From Bradyrhizobium arachidis (GTDB taxonomy: Bacteria > Pseudomonadota > Alphaproteobacteria > Rhizobiales > Xanthobacteraceae), in the NCBI RefSeq assembly GCF_024758505.1, contig NZ_CP077970.1, positions 3,658,001-3,722,000 on the forward strand: 64,000 bases of DNA. The letters run 5' to 3'. The notes below the pieces were generated by a model that was not told the DNA's origin, did no database searches, and saw only the letters and a list, made by a program, of their open reading frames with translations. Below, one piece after another: positions 55,955 through 64,000 of the stretch (positions within the stretch are counted from its first letter, which is position 1; each line of letters starts with the position of its first letter). The translations under genes were made by a program, and so were the position numbers.

Positions 55955-57262
55955 ATGGTCAGTTTTGCGAGCAGAAAAAAGCGGCACCATGCCGTTTTGT
56001 CGGAGGAATTCGAGCGCGAACTGACGCGAGAAGTGCTGCGCACCGAACTCTTGCGGGTGAGGGCGCTGATCATGACCGGATGCGTCATAATCGTCCTCCT
56101 TACCGCGACCTATTTGATCGACCCTGCCGTCGTGAACCGGGTCTGGCGCGGCACGGGCGGACTCGTCAAGGAATATGGCCTTCTGATCGGCTTCATCCTG
56201 CTCGAGGTGTGGATTTACACCCAGATCAGGCGGAACCTCAGGCTCAATCGCGATGTGCCGGTGGTCCGGCGCTACATCGGTGCGCTGATCGAGACGTCGC
56301 TGCCCACCGTCATCCTCATCCTGCAGATCCGGACCATGGGCGCGAGCCAGGCGCTCGGCTTCGCGGTGCCGCTGGTCTACTTCATCTTCGTCATCCTCTC
56401 GACCCTGCGGCTCGATTTCTGGCTCTCCACCTTCACCGGCTTCGTCGCCGCCGCCCAGCTGCTTGCCGTTGCGCTGATCTACGATTCGTCAAGCGGCATC
56501 GGCGAGCCGCAGACCTATTTCCACGTAGTGCGCAGCGTCGTCATCCTGGTCTGCGGCGTGCTCGCGGGTACGGTCGGCGCGCAGCTGCGGCGGCAATTTG
56601 CCGCGAGCATCGCGGCCGCCACAGCGCGCGACCGCGTCACCAACCTGTTCGGCCAGCACGTCTCGCCGCAGGTGGTGGAGCGGCTGATGGCGGAGGGCAC
56701 GAGTGCCGGCGGCGACGTTCGCCGCGTCGCCGTGATGTTCGTCGACTTCCGCGGCTTCACCGCCGGTGCGCAGACGCGCACGCCGCAGGAGGTCGTCGAT
56801 CGGCTCGACGGCGCCTTCGCAGTCCTCGTCGAGATCCTCGACCGGCAAGGGGGCATCGTGAACAAGTTTCTCGGCGACGGTTTTCTCGCCCTGTTCGGCG
56901 CGCCGCTGGCGGCGTCCGACGCGGCGCACCGTGCCGTTGCCGCGGGCCGCGAGATGCTGACTGCGATGGAGCACATCAACGCTGCGTCGAGCTGGCCGCT
57001 GCGGATCGGCATCGGCATCCATTTCGGCGAGGTCGTCGCCGGCAATATCGGCTCGCCCCGGCGCAAGGAATACACCGTGATTGGCGACACCGTGAATTTC
57101 GCCTCGCGCCTCGAGGCGCTGAACAAGGAGTTCGGTTCGCAGCTCCTGATCTCGTCCACCGTGCGCGAGGCGCTCGGCGACGACGGCAATGATGCGGTCG
57201 CGCTCGGCGAGGTCGAGGTGCGCGGTTACGAGCGGCCGGTGGCGGTCTATCAATTGGGTTAG
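55955..57262 (+). CDS. Membrane-bound class III adenylate cyclase
   Basis: 435 residues from MVSFASRKKRHHAVLSEEFE at 55955. Six hydrophobic helices lie at about 35-205, with a cytoplasmic linker containing GQHVSPQVVERLMAEG. The catalytic cyclase homology domain starts VAVMFVDFRGFTAG with the metal-binding Asp, continues NKFLGDGFLALFGAP with the second Asp, and has DTVNFASRLEALNKEF as the transition-state loop. It makes cAMP (or possibly cGMP) from the nucleoside triphosphate. It follows the exporter permease by 32 bases but is probably a separate function. Confidence 0.92.
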   Translation: MVSFASRKKRHHAVLSEEFERELTREVLRTELLRVRALIMTGCVIIVLLTATYLIDPAVVNRVWRGTGGLVKEYGLLIGFILLEVWIYTQIRRNLRLNRDVPVVRRYIGALIETSLPTVILILQIRTMGASQALGFAVPLVYFIFVILSTLRLDFWLSTFTGFVAAAQLLAVALIYDSSSGIGEPQTYFHVVRSVVILVCGVLAGTVGAQLRRQFAASIAAATARDRVTNLFGQHVSPQVVERLMAEGTSAGGDVRRVAVMFVDFRGFTAGAQTRTPQEVVDRLDGAFAVLVEILDRQGGIVNKFLGDGFLALFGAPLAASDAAHRAVAAGREMLTAMEHINAASSWPLRIGIGIHFGEVVAGNIGSPRRKEYTVIGDTVNFASRLEALNKEFGSQLLISSTVREALGDDGNDAVALGEVEVRGYERPVAVYQLG

Positions 57263-57271
57263 CGACGAAAA

Positions 57272-57287
57272 AATCGCGCGCGCGATT
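57272..57287. other. 16-bp perfect palindrome after the cyclase gene
   Basis: AATCGCGCGCGCGATT is self-complementary. It lies 10 bases after the cyclase stop codon in front of the PhzF gene. It may be a weak terminator or a protein-binding site. Confidence 0.4.
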
Positions 57288-57373
57288 GCACCGAATGCAC
57301 CGAATTTTGGGGCATGACGGCTGATGGCGTCGGCATGTAGAGTGCGCTCGACACTTTGCATGAGGGAATTGAG

Positions 57374-58288
57374 ATGCAGCGGCGTTACATCACCGTCGAC
57401 GTGTTCACCGACCGCGCCTTTGGCGGCAATCAGCTCGCCGTGGTGCTCGACCCCGGCGGGTTGACCACGGCGCAGATGCAGGCGATCGCGACCGAGTTCA
57501 ACTATTCCGAGACGACTTTCGTGCTGCCGCCGCGTGACAAGATGAACGATGCCGAGGTGCGCATCTTCACGCCGGTCCGGGAGCTTCCCTTCGCGGGCCA
57601 CCCCAATGTCGGCACGGCTTTCGTGCTCGCGACGCTGGCAAAAGAGCCGAAGGCGCGGCTGCTGTTCGAGGAGAAGGCGGGGCTGGTGCCGGTCGACATC
57701 CTGCGAGAGCAGGGCCGCGTCGTCAGCACCGAGCTCACCGCGCCGCAGGCGCTGTCGCGGTTCTCGCAGCTTTCCGCCGAGGATGTCGCGGCCTGCCTTT
57801 CGTTGAAGGCGGAGGACGTCGCGGCCGATCGGCATGCACCGGAAGTCGTCGGCGTCGGAACGGCGTTCGTGGTCGCGCAATTGCGTTCGCGCGACGCGTT
57901 GCGGCGGGCCAAGCCCGATGCCGCGGCGTTTTCCCGCGTGCTGCCCCGTGACGGCGCCTTCGCGATCTACTTTTACACGCGCGACGTGCCGACCACGGAG
58001 GCGCCGTGCGACCTGCAGGCGCGGATGTTCTTCCCCGGCGCGAGCGGCCTGATCGAGGATCCCGCCACCGGCAGCGCCACGGTCGCCGCCGCGGCGCTCC
58101 TTGCCGATCTCGATTCCGCGCGCGATGGCGAGTTGAAGCTCACGATCGGGCAGGGTTTTGACATGGGTCGTCCCAGCATTCTCCTGACGCGCGTGCGCAA
58201 GGAGGGCGGCAGCATTCTCTCCGCCCATGTCGGCGGGCAGTGCGTGCAGATGATGGAGGGGACTTTCCGGCTGGCGGGAGAGGGGTAG
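57374..58288 (+). CDS. PhzF family isomerase
   Basis: 304 residues from MQRRYITVDVFTDRAFGGNQ at 57374, preceded by GAGGGAATTGAG. Conserved PhzF features are FNYSETTFVLPP with the catalytic Glu, RIFTPVRELPFAGHPNVGTA, and the C-terminal EDPATGSATVAAAALL. Members catalyse proton shifts or isomerisation on varied small substrates; only a few make phenazine. No phenazine genes are near. The gene stands alone. Confidence 0.92.
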   Translation: MQRRYITVDVFTDRAFGGNQLAVVLDPGGLTTAQMQAIATEFNYSETTFVLPPRDKMNDAEVRIFTPVRELPFAGHPNVGTAFVLATLAKEPKARLLFEEKAGLVPVDILREQGRVVSTELTAPQALSRFSQLSAEDVAACLSLKAEDVAADRHAPEVVGVGTAFVVAQLRSRDALRRAKPDAAAFSRVLPRDGAFAIYFYTRDVPTTEAPCDLQARMFFPGASGLIEDPATGSATVAAAALLADLDSARDGELKLTIGQGFDMGRPSILLTRVRKEGGSILSAHVGGQCVQMMEGTFRLAGEG

Positions 58289-58304
58289 AACGCTCCCTCC
58301 GCCC

Positions 58305-58434
58305 GTCATTCCGGGGCGATGCGACGGGACCGCGTAAAGCGCGGCCTGGAGCGTCGAACCCGGAATCCATCGGGCCGCGGAGTCCGAGGATGAATGGATT
58401 CCGGGTTCGCGACTTCGTCGCGCCCCGGAATGAC
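58305..58434. repeat. Dispersed palindromic repeat, GTCATTCCGGGGCG family, copy 4
   Basis: Starts GTCATTCCGGGGCGATGCGA, contains GAACCCGGAATCCATCGGGC and GGATTCCGGGTTCGCG, ends CCCCGGAATGAC. It lies between the convergent PhzF and DUF488 genes. The internal half GGAATCCATCGGGCCG is shared with the copy at 44779. Confidence 0.88.
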
Positions 58435-58436
58435 GA

Positions 58437-58901
58437 TCACACCTGCGGCGCCGCCAAATTCTTCACCGTCACCCCGTCGCGCTCCTCGATGATCTCGGCG
58501 ATCATCTGGCGATGGCAATGGGTGTGGTCGCGTTCGTAGCAGAGCAGGCAGACGGGGCCGGCCTTCTTCACCAGCGCGGAGAGCTCGTCCATCTCTTCCT
58601 TGGCCTGCGGCGTCTTCAGGTGCTTTGAATAGATCTTTTCGAGCACGCCATACTGGCCGCTGCGCGCGGCGAGGCGGCCTTCCTTGGGCGTGCCGAGCGC
58701 TGCAAGATGCACATAGGCGATGCCGCGCTCATCCAAGCCGGCGGCAAGCTGCTTCTTGGAAAAGCCCGGCCGACGCGACGAAGTCACGGCGCGCACGTCG
58801 ACCAAAAGCTTGACGCCGGCGTGTTCGAGCTCGTCCAGCACCGCACGCGGCGGCGTCTGTTCGTAGCCGATGGTGAAGAGACGATTTGCCTTGCGCGCCA
58901 T
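58437..58901 (-). CDS. DUF488-family protein
   Basis: 154 residues. LFTIGYEQTPPRAVLDELEH, LLVDVRAVTSSRRPGFSKKQ, AYVHLAALGTPKEGR and the C-terminal LLCYERDHTHCHRQMIAEI match DUF488, a cytoplasmic family of unknown function. The cluster of Cys and His at CYERDHTHCHR suggests metal or nucleic acid binding. Likely monocistronic, with its 3' end at the dispersed repeat. Confidence 0.9.
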   Translation of the reverse strand: MARKANRLFTIGYEQTPPRAVLDELEHAGVKLLVDVRAVTSSRRPGFSKKQLAAGLDERGIAYVHLAALGTPKEGRLAARSGQYGVLEKIYSKHLKTPQAKEEMDELSALVKKAGPVCLLCYERDHTHCHRQMIAEIIEERDGVTVKNLAAPQV

Positions 58902-59066
58902 GTGGTCTTCCGCGTGAGTTGCTCTCCCGAAAGGTTACGTCATCTCCGGCACGCTCGCCATAACCGCCGAGGTTATGTTGCCGCAGGTCCCTCGCGTTGC
59001 TGCCACCGCCGAGATACTGCATAGTTCACGCCAGAGCCGGTCGAACCGGCCGTGAGGGCGGAGGGC

Positions 59067-60038
59067 ATGATGATCGGGGCAGGCCAACGATTGGCGGCAA
59101 TCGCCGTCGCGTTCACTCTCGGCACGGCGCCGATCCAGGCGCAGACCAGCTATCCGGAACGCCCCGTGAAGATCATCGTTCCGATCGGCCCCGGTGGCAG
59201 CTACGACCTGGTTGGGCGCGCGCTGGCCGATGCCCTGTCGAAACGCTCAGGCCAATCCTTCTTTGTCGAGAACAAGCCCGGCGCGGGCACGGTCGTGGGA
59301 ACGCAGGCGGCCGCGCAAAGCGCGGCGGACGGTTACACGCTCGTGGTCGGCGGACTCTCCAACATGGCCTTCAATTCGGCGCTCTATTCCAATCTCGCCT
59401 ACGATCCGCTCCGCGATTTCGTACCGGTCGCGATGGTCTATCGCTTCGGCTATGTGATGGTCGGCCGCAAGGACTTAGCCCAGGCCGATGTGAAGGCGAT
59501 CGTCGCTGCGGCGAAGGAAAAGCCCGGCTCGATCACCGTCGCGACGGCCGGTGTCGGCACCGGCCAGCAGCTCGTCGCGGCCGCCTTCATGAAGGCCGCC
59601 GGCGTCAAACTGCTGGAGGTGCCCTACAAGAGCTCGCCGCAGGCATTCACCGATCTCCTGGCCGGCCGTGTCGACTTGTTCTTCGATTCCATCGCAGCCG
59701 GCCTGCCATATGTGCAATCGGGACAGGCGCGGGGCCTTGCCGTGCTGTCGTCGAAGCGCAGCCGGCTTGCGCCCGACGTTCCCACGATGTCGGAGGCGGG
59801 CGTGACCGGGCTCGACGTCGATTCCTGGCTCGCCATCTTCGTGCCGGCGAAAACACCGCCCGCCGTGGTCGCCAAATTGCGCGACGACATCCGCGCCGTG
59901 CTGCCGGAGCTGACGGAACGGTTCGACAAGACCGGCGGCGAGGCGTGGGACAGACCGGAGGGGCTGGAGGCCTTTGTCGCGACGGAGCATGCGAGCTGGA
60001 CCAGGCTCATTCGCGACGCCGGGATCAAGTTGGATTAG
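59067..60038 (+). CDS. Tripartite tricarboxylate transporter family (Bug/TctC) binding protein
   Basis: 323 residues from the ATG at 59067 (59070 is possible too), with GGAGGGC upstream. A signal peptide ends near APIQAQ. The Bug motifs are present: YPERPVKIIVPIGPGGSYDL, GQSFFVENKPGAGTVVGTQA, LPYVQSGQARGLAVLSSKRS. Such periplasmic proteins bind carboxylates or other small acids. No TctA/TctB membrane genes are adjacent, the usual state for the many orphan members of this family. Confidence 0.92.
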   Translation: MMIGAGQRLAAIAVAFTLGTAPIQAQTSYPERPVKIIVPIGPGGSYDLVGRALADALSKRSGQSFFVENKPGAGTVVGTQAAAQSAADGYTLVVGGLSNMAFNSALYSNLAYDPLRDFVPVAMVYRFGYVMVGRKDLAQADVKAIVAAAKEKPGSITVATAGVGTGQQLVAAAFMKAAGVKLLEVPYKSSPQAFTDLLAGRVDLFFDSIAAGLPYVQSGQARGLAVLSSKRSRLAPDVPTMSEAGVTGLDVDSWLAIFVPAKTPPAVVAKLRDDIRAVLPELTERFDKTGGEAWDRPEGLEAFVATEHASWTRLIRDAGIKLD

Positions 60039-60307
60039 GAAGGGACGGCAGAGGCTTCCTTCGTAGACTCGGCCGGGTGTCGTCCCTTGCTGGACGAGGG
60101 CGTGGACTCATAAGCCCGTCAGGTCCGCTTTGCTCTCGGAAGGCGACGTTGAAGCCGGCATTGATGCATGTCGTCCTTTCGCCAAAAGCCGACGTCAGAG
60201 ACCCTGCAACTATCGGAGCATGGCGGTCTCCTGCGTTGCATCGTTAAGGCCAGCTCATTGTAGTGAGCGCTTCACCGCCGGTGGGGCGTGCTCGCGGACA
60301 ACGATTT

Positions 60308-60697
60308 CTAAAGATCCCCACGCCCAAAGACTTTCTTGCCCGCTGCTGCCTGAGACATCGCATCCCTGCAGGAATCGCTCACCTCTGCCATGTGCGATTT
60401 TATGCAGGCTCTGATACCGCCGGTGCCGGGAACAATACCGGCACACAGCTTCGCAACATCGGTCTTGCATACCTTTCCGGTCACCGCCACCGTGAGCACG
60501 CGGTCTTCGCAGGTTGGCGATAGGACGGTTAAATGCGATTCTATGCAGGCCTTGATCCGGCCTTCACCGGGCTGAATGCCGGCACACAGTGTCTTGATGT
60601 CGCCGGCGCAGGGCTTGCCCGCCTGCTGTGCCTCGGCGACAGAACCTGACAGCAGCAACGCTGTCATTACAACAAGCCCAGCTTGCATTCCTGCCAT
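60308..60697 (-). CDS. Exported Cys-rich repeat protein (GLG1-type repeats)
   Basis: 129 residues from the ATG at 60697, with GAGGAATCT upstream. A signal peptide ends near GSVAEAQ. Two repeated units follow, KPCAGDIKTLCAGIQPGEGR...IKACIESHLTVLSPTCED and KVCKTDVAKLCAGIVPGTGG...IRACIKSHMAEVSDSCRD, each with four cysteines at matching places. This pattern resembles the cysteine-rich repeat of GLG1-family proteins. The eight cysteines probably form four disulfides in the periplasm. Function unknown. Confidence 0.8.
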   Translation of the reverse strand: MAGMQAGLVVMTALLLSGSVAEAQQAGKPCAGDIKTLCAGIQPGEGRIKACIESHLTVLSPTCEDRVLTVAVTGKVCKTDVAKLCAGIVPGTGGIRACIKSHMAEVSDSCRDAMSQAAAGKKVFGRGDL

Positions 60698-60721
60698 TTT
60701 AGATTCCTCGGCGAGATTCAA

Positions 60722-61128
60722 AAAGGGCGGATGGGGGGTGATATCCGAAATCCGGCCGCGCCGCTAGAACGATGCCGCTGGGACGCAAGAAGCCGGTTCG
60801 ATGGCGCAAAGCGTAGCGCGCAACGGGTGGCTGCCTTGGGGGCAAGTAGGTGACATCACACGTTTAGCCTAATGCGGCTGCCGACTTAGGGCAGTCCCGC
60901 TTACGCTCAGTCTTGAATGACGAGCTCTCCTTGCTACACGCAGAACCACACCGCATTGGAGGCGGTATGATCTTATAGAACTCTTGGAATTCTTCTGTCG
61001 CCGCCACCAGCCACCGTTTTTCGTGATGCGACAGGCAGGCTTGAGTGCTAGGGTTGAATTTTCGGGCGTCTATTGAGGCCGAGGTTGTCCCGGCAAGCAG
61101 TGCTCACAGTCCAGTTCGAGGCTGTGCA
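60722..61128. other. Intergenic region without a recognised feature
   Basis: About 410 bases between the Cys-rich protein and the receiver gene. Open frames are short and lack ribosome binding sites. A promoter for the receiver-FIST-PAS cluster must lie near 61000-61120, but I could not assign -35 and -10 boxes with confidence. Confidence 0.4.
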
Positions 61129-61503
61129 ATGCCCAAAATTTTGCTCATCGAAGACAACGAGATGAACCGCGACATGCTCTCGCGGCGTCTGGTGCGTGGC
61201 GGCTACGAGGTCACCATTGCCGAGGACGGAGCGCGCGGCGTGGCAATGGCCACAAGCGACAGGCCCGATCTCATCTTGATGGACATGAGCCTGCCGGTGA
61301 TCGACGGTTGGGAGGCGACGCGCCAGATCAAGGCCACGCCTGAGCTGCGCAAAATCCCCATCATCGCGCTGACGGCGCACGCCATGGCGACCGACCGGGA
61401 CAAGGCCCTCGAGGCCGGCTGCGACGACTACGACACAAAGCCGATCGAGCTGAAGAGGCTGCTGGGAAAGATCGAAACGCTACTCGCAGCTGCGGGACAA
61501 TAG
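61129..61503 (+). CDS. Single-domain response regulator
   Basis: 124 residues from the ATG at 61129. A receiver domain only: MPKILLIEDNEMNRDMLSRR, phosphorylation site D52 in LILMDMSLPVIDGWEA, switch Thr in IIALTAHAM and Lys in DYDTKPIELKRL. The pattern is like CheY/DivK-type shuttles used with hybrid or PAS kinases. It lies 42 bases upstream of the FIST gene in the same direction. Confidence 0.9.
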   Translation: MPKILLIEDNEMNRDMLSRRLVRGGYEVTIAEDGARGVAMATSDRPDLILMDMSLPVIDGWEATRQIKATPELRKIPIIALTAHAMATDRDKALEAGCDDYDTKPIELKRLLGKIETLLAAAGQ

Positions 61504-61545
61504 ACGATCTACAAGTTCCGGACAGGTGACGAGAGGAAACAACCC

Positions 61546-62685
61546 ATGAAAACGGCTCAGTACAAATGGTCCAAGAGTGACGGGTGGCGGCCGAATTTGC
61601 CTGCTGGCGAAGTCGGACGACAAAGTGTCGTGTTCGTTTTCGGCGCTAGATCACTGATGCAGGCAGGTGAGCTCGTGGGCGAACTGCGCGACCACTTCAA
61701 AGGGGCCGCCATGCTTGGTTGCTCGACTTCCGGCGAGATTGCCGGCGACGTGGTCGTCGACGACTCGATGATTGCCACCATTGTCGACTTCGACCATACG
61801 CGACTCCGCTCCGCCTCTGCCACGATTGGTGAGGCGAAGGCGAGCTACGACGTCGGCAAGGAGCTCGCGCAGCAGTTGAACGACGCCTCACTGCGTCATG
61901 TGTTCGTGCTTTCGGACGGCTTGCACGTCAATGGCTCCGACCTGGCGCACGGTCTCGCGGGCAGCGTCTCGGAAGGCGTGTCGATCACCGGCGGCCTTTC
62001 CGGAGACGGAACCAATTTTGCCGAGACCTGGGTCATTGCCGACGGCGGCGCGGGTCCCCAGCGCGTAGCCGCGGTTGGTCTGTATGGCGACGACTTGCGC
62101 ATTGGCTACGGATCGATGGGCGGCTGGCAGCCATTTGGGCCGCTGCGCACCATCACCCGGGCCGAGGGAAACATCCTCTATGAGCTGGACGGGGGGTCAG
62201 CGCTCGATCTCTATAAATCGTACCTAGGCCCGCACGCCGACCAGTTGCCAAGCTCAGCCTTGCTCTTTCCAATCCTGGTTACCGAGGCAAAGGGCGGCCA
62301 AGGTGTCGTCCGGACAGTCCTGTCCGTGGACGAGCAGAACAAGTCGATGACGTTCGCAGGCGACATCCCACAGGGTGGAACGGCACAGTTGATGAAGACC
62401 AACGTTGACGATCTGGTCGACGGCGCAACGGCCGCCGCCAAGGCCAGCCTCAGCGGGCTGGGCGACAGGCGACCAGATCTGGCAATTCTAGTGAGCTGTG
62501 TCGGTCGCAAGCTTGTGATGAAGCAGCGCACCGAAGAGGAAATCGAGGCAATCCGAGATGTCTTTGGAAGGGATACGAAGATTTCCGGCTTCTACTCGTA
62601 CGGCGAGCTTTCCCCCTTCATGCACGGTGGCGAGTGCCGCCTGCACAATCAAACCATGACCATCACAACTTTCGCCGAGGACTGA
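61546..62685 (+). CDS. FIST-domain sensor protein (NosP-like)
   Basis: 379 residues with GAGAGGAAAC upstream. The FIST N-domain (about 20-220) contains FVFGARSLMQAGELVGELRD, GAAMLGCSTSGEIAG and GVSITGGLSGDG; the FIST C-domain (about 225-375) contains LYELDGGSALDLYKSYLG and ISGFYSYGELSPFMHGGECR with LHNQTMTIT. FIST proteins are cytoplasmic ligand sensors; NosP of Pseudomonas binds NO through haem and controls a neighbouring multi-PAS kinase. The same gene order occurs here, a multi-PAS gene starting 17 bases later. Haem ligand assignment is not possible from sequence alone. Confidence 0.88.
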   Translation: MKTAQYKWSKSDGWRPNLPAGEVGRQSVVFVFGARSLMQAGELVGELRDHFKGAAMLGCSTSGEIAGDVVVDDSMIATIVDFDHTRLRSASATIGEAKASYDVGKELAQQLNDASLRHVFVLSDGLHVNGSDLAHGLAGSVSEGVSITGGLSGDGTNFAETWVIADGGAGPQRVAAVGLYGDDLRIGYGSMGGWQPFGPLRTITRAEGNILYELDGGSALDLYKSYLGPHADQLPSSALLFPILVTEAKGGQGVVRTVLSVDEQNKSMTFAGDIPQGGTAQLMKTNVDDLVDGATAAAKASLSGLGDRRPDLAILVSCVGRKLVMKQRTEEEIEAIRDVFGRDTKISGFYSYGELSPFMHGGECRLHNQTMTITTFAED

Positions 62686-62702
62686 ACGGTCACAGGGCAC
62701 CG

Positions 62703-64000
62703 ATGCACAGGCTGCTACGACGCCAGCTCAGAAAGCACCTCGGTGTCGAGGGAGAAGTACCGGCTGCGTTGCAGTCTTTCGTGGCAGCCGTCGATTCCGC
62801 ATACACCGATTTCGATAGCGATCGGGCGATGGTCGAGCGCTCTCAGGAGCTGAGCTCGAAGGAGCTGTCGGAAGCGCACGACAAGGCTGCGCGGGCCCAG
62901 ACTCGGCTGACCGACGCGCTCGAGAGCATCTCGGAAGGCTTTTTCCTGTTCGACGCAAGTGATCGCATGGTGCTGTGTAACTCGCGCTATCGCGAGCTCT
63001 ACCCGGGGCTGGCCGATCTTATGCGGCTAGGGCTGGAGTTCGAGCGTTTGATCAAGACCGTGGTCGAGCGTGGAATCGTGCCTGATGCAGCTGCACGACC
63101 TCAAGAATGGATCGAGCAAAGACTTGCTCGACATCGCAACCCCGGAGGGCCGTTTCTGCATCACCAATGGGACGGTCGCTGGATCCAGATCAGCGAGCGC
63201 AAGACTCAGGATGGCGGCACTGTAGGCGTGTTCACGGACGTGACTGAAATCAAACGGCGAGAGGAGGAGTTGGCTGCTGCGCGCGACAAGGCAACGGCGG
63301 CACAGCGCCGGCTCGTCGACGCGATCGAGAGCATCTCAGAGGGTTTCTCGCTTTACGACGCCGACGACAAGCTGGTGATATACAACCGGCGGTACCGGGA
63401 CATGCACGGCACCGGCAGCATCGATGTCGTGAAACAAGGCGTATCGTTCGAAGCGATCCTCCGCAACGCGACCGCGAGCGGCGAGATCCCCGACGCGGAG
63501 GGGCGCGTCGAGGCCTGGATCGCCGAACGTCTGGCGCGGCATCGCAATCCCAGGGGCACGCATATACAACACCGCTCCGACGGGCGCTGGATTCAGATCA
63601 ACGAGCGCAAAACCGACGACGGCGGCACGGTCGCGACTTACACCGATATCACCGACGTGAAGCAGGCCGAACAGGCGATCCAGGAGAGCGAGCAGCGGCT
63701 GCGTGTCATTGCCGAGGCCGCGCCGATGGCGGTGGCGATCGTCACCTTCGATGACGGGATCATCCGGTATGCCAATAAACGCTTCAGCGAAATGTTCGAG
63801 CTCGAAGGTTCGTCCGCCCTGGGCCTGCAAGCCAAAACCTTCTACGCAGACCCGCAGCATCGCGAGCACTTCATCGACGCGCTCACCGAGCGCGGCCATG
63901 TGGAGAGCATGGAGATGCTGCTCAAGCGGGCTGGGGGCGAGGAGTTCTGGGCGCTGATAGCGTCGCAGCGCGTCCAGTTCGAGGGGCGCCCGGCGATGAT
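62703..64000 (+). CDS. Multi-PAS signalling protein, 3' end outside the window
   Basis: The frame from ATG 62703 stays open to the window end, giving 432 residues. After a helical start, PAS-7-type domains begin at about 70 (LESISEGFFLFDASDRMVLC) and 205 (IESISEGFSLYDADDKLVIY), each with a coiled-coil-like link (AHDKAARAQTRLTDA and ARDKATAAQRRLVDA), and a third PAS starts near 335 (RLRVIAEAAPMAVAIVTFDD). The output domain is outside; a histidine kinase is the best guess from the FIST and receiver neighbours, but a diguanylate or adenylate cyclase is possible. It starts 17 bases after the FIST gene. Confidence 0.85.
   Translation, partial: MHRLLRRQLRKHLGVEGEVPAALQSFVAAVDSAYTDFDSDRAMVERSQELSSKELSEAHDKAARAQTRLTDALESISEGFFLFDASDRMVLCNSRYRELYPGLADLMRLGLEFERLIKTVVERGIVPDAAARPQEWIEQRLARHRNPGGPFLHHQWDGRWIQISERKTQDGGTVGVFTDVTEIKRREEELAAARDKATAAQRRLVDAIESISEGFSLYDADDKLVIYNRRYRDMHGTGSIDVVKQGVSFEAILRNATASGEIPDAEGRVEAWIAERLARHRNPRGTHIQHRSDGRWIQINERKTDDGGTVATYTDITDVKQAEQAIQESEQRLRVIAEAAPMAVAIVTFDDGIIRYANKRFSEMFELEGSSALGLQAKTFYADPQHREHFIDALTERGHVESMEMLLKRAGGEEFWALIASQRVQFEGRPAM

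Noticed and set aside
56489..58309. Minus-strand open frame of about 606 codons
   Set aside because: Spans the antisense of the adenylate cyclase and the PhzF gene, both strongly supported.
60039..60307. Non-coding stretch after the Bug binding protein gene
   Set aside because: Looked for small RNAs and ORFs; no ribosome binding site, hairpin or repeat convincing enough to report.

Overview
The window looks like chromosomal DNA of a high-GC alphaproteobacterium, most likely Bradyrhizobium or a close relative. This rests on recognition of protein families and of several dispersed palindromic repeats, not on a database search. The evidence includes an HWE-type kinase remnant, a DUF1488 protein, an orphan Bug-family binding protein, a branched-chain amino-acid ABC operon, a CO-dehydrogenase-type (cox) gene cluster, and intergenic repeats beginning GTCATTCCGGGGCG, CGTAGGGTGGGTTA or GATCCGGAAAAGTG. 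No rRNA, tRNA, CRISPR array, insertion sequence or prophage was seen.

Layout. 1-14 kb: metabolic and sensory genes (glutathione S-transferase, amino-acid racemase, a SecD-like exported protein without its membrane domain, acyl-CoA synthetase, Tat-exported ABC binding protein, CHASE3/PAS histidine kinase, M20 amidohydrolase, purB, a TetR regulator with a clear operator and a possible 33-residue ORF). 14-20.4 kb: a protein built from a 32-residue calcium-binding-like repeat, a NarL-type two-component pair, and a divergent three-gene operon with a MotA/TolQ/ExbB-like channel. 20.4-24.4 kb: a gene-poor accessory stretch with small hypotheticals and a truncated kinase. 24.4-34.4 kb: phosphoesterase plus Ser/Thr kinase-Usp pair, small proteins, rpe, EF-hand protein, P1 peptidase, large hybrid kinase and a receiver protein. 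34.4-39.6 kb: livHMGF-livK operon with terminator. 39.8-41.6 kb: a tiny Gln-rich protein, a membrane protein, and a pcaD interrupted by an in-frame amber codon. 41.9-48.8 kb: cox cluster (coxG, coxS, coxM, coxD, coxE, two xdhC-like genes, a fused molybdopterin-binding/nucleotidyltransferase) from which the catalytic large-subunit gene coxL is absent. 48.9-60.7 kb: small exported proteins, alcohol dehydrogenase, GFA/SRPBCC/ArsR operon, a divergent TetR-HlyD-ABC exporter operon, adenylate cyclase, PhzF, DUF488, Bug binding protein and a Cys-rich exported protein. 61.1-64 kb: receiver, FIST sensor, and a multi-PAS protein cut by the window end.

Themes. Signalling is dense: four histidine kinases or fragments, three receiver proteins, a Ser/Thr kinase, an adenylate cyclase and a FIST/PAS module. 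The most notable observations are the cox cluster without coxL, the uncharacterised MotA-like three-gene membrane complex, the 32-residue repeat protein, the two divergent regulators at 52.2-52.4 kb that both seem to start translation at or near their transcription start, and the FIST-PAS-receiver cluster that resembles NO-sensing NosP/NahK modules. Coding starts were often moved inside the longest open frame on the basis of ribosome binding sites, signal peptides or overlaps; each entry says so.
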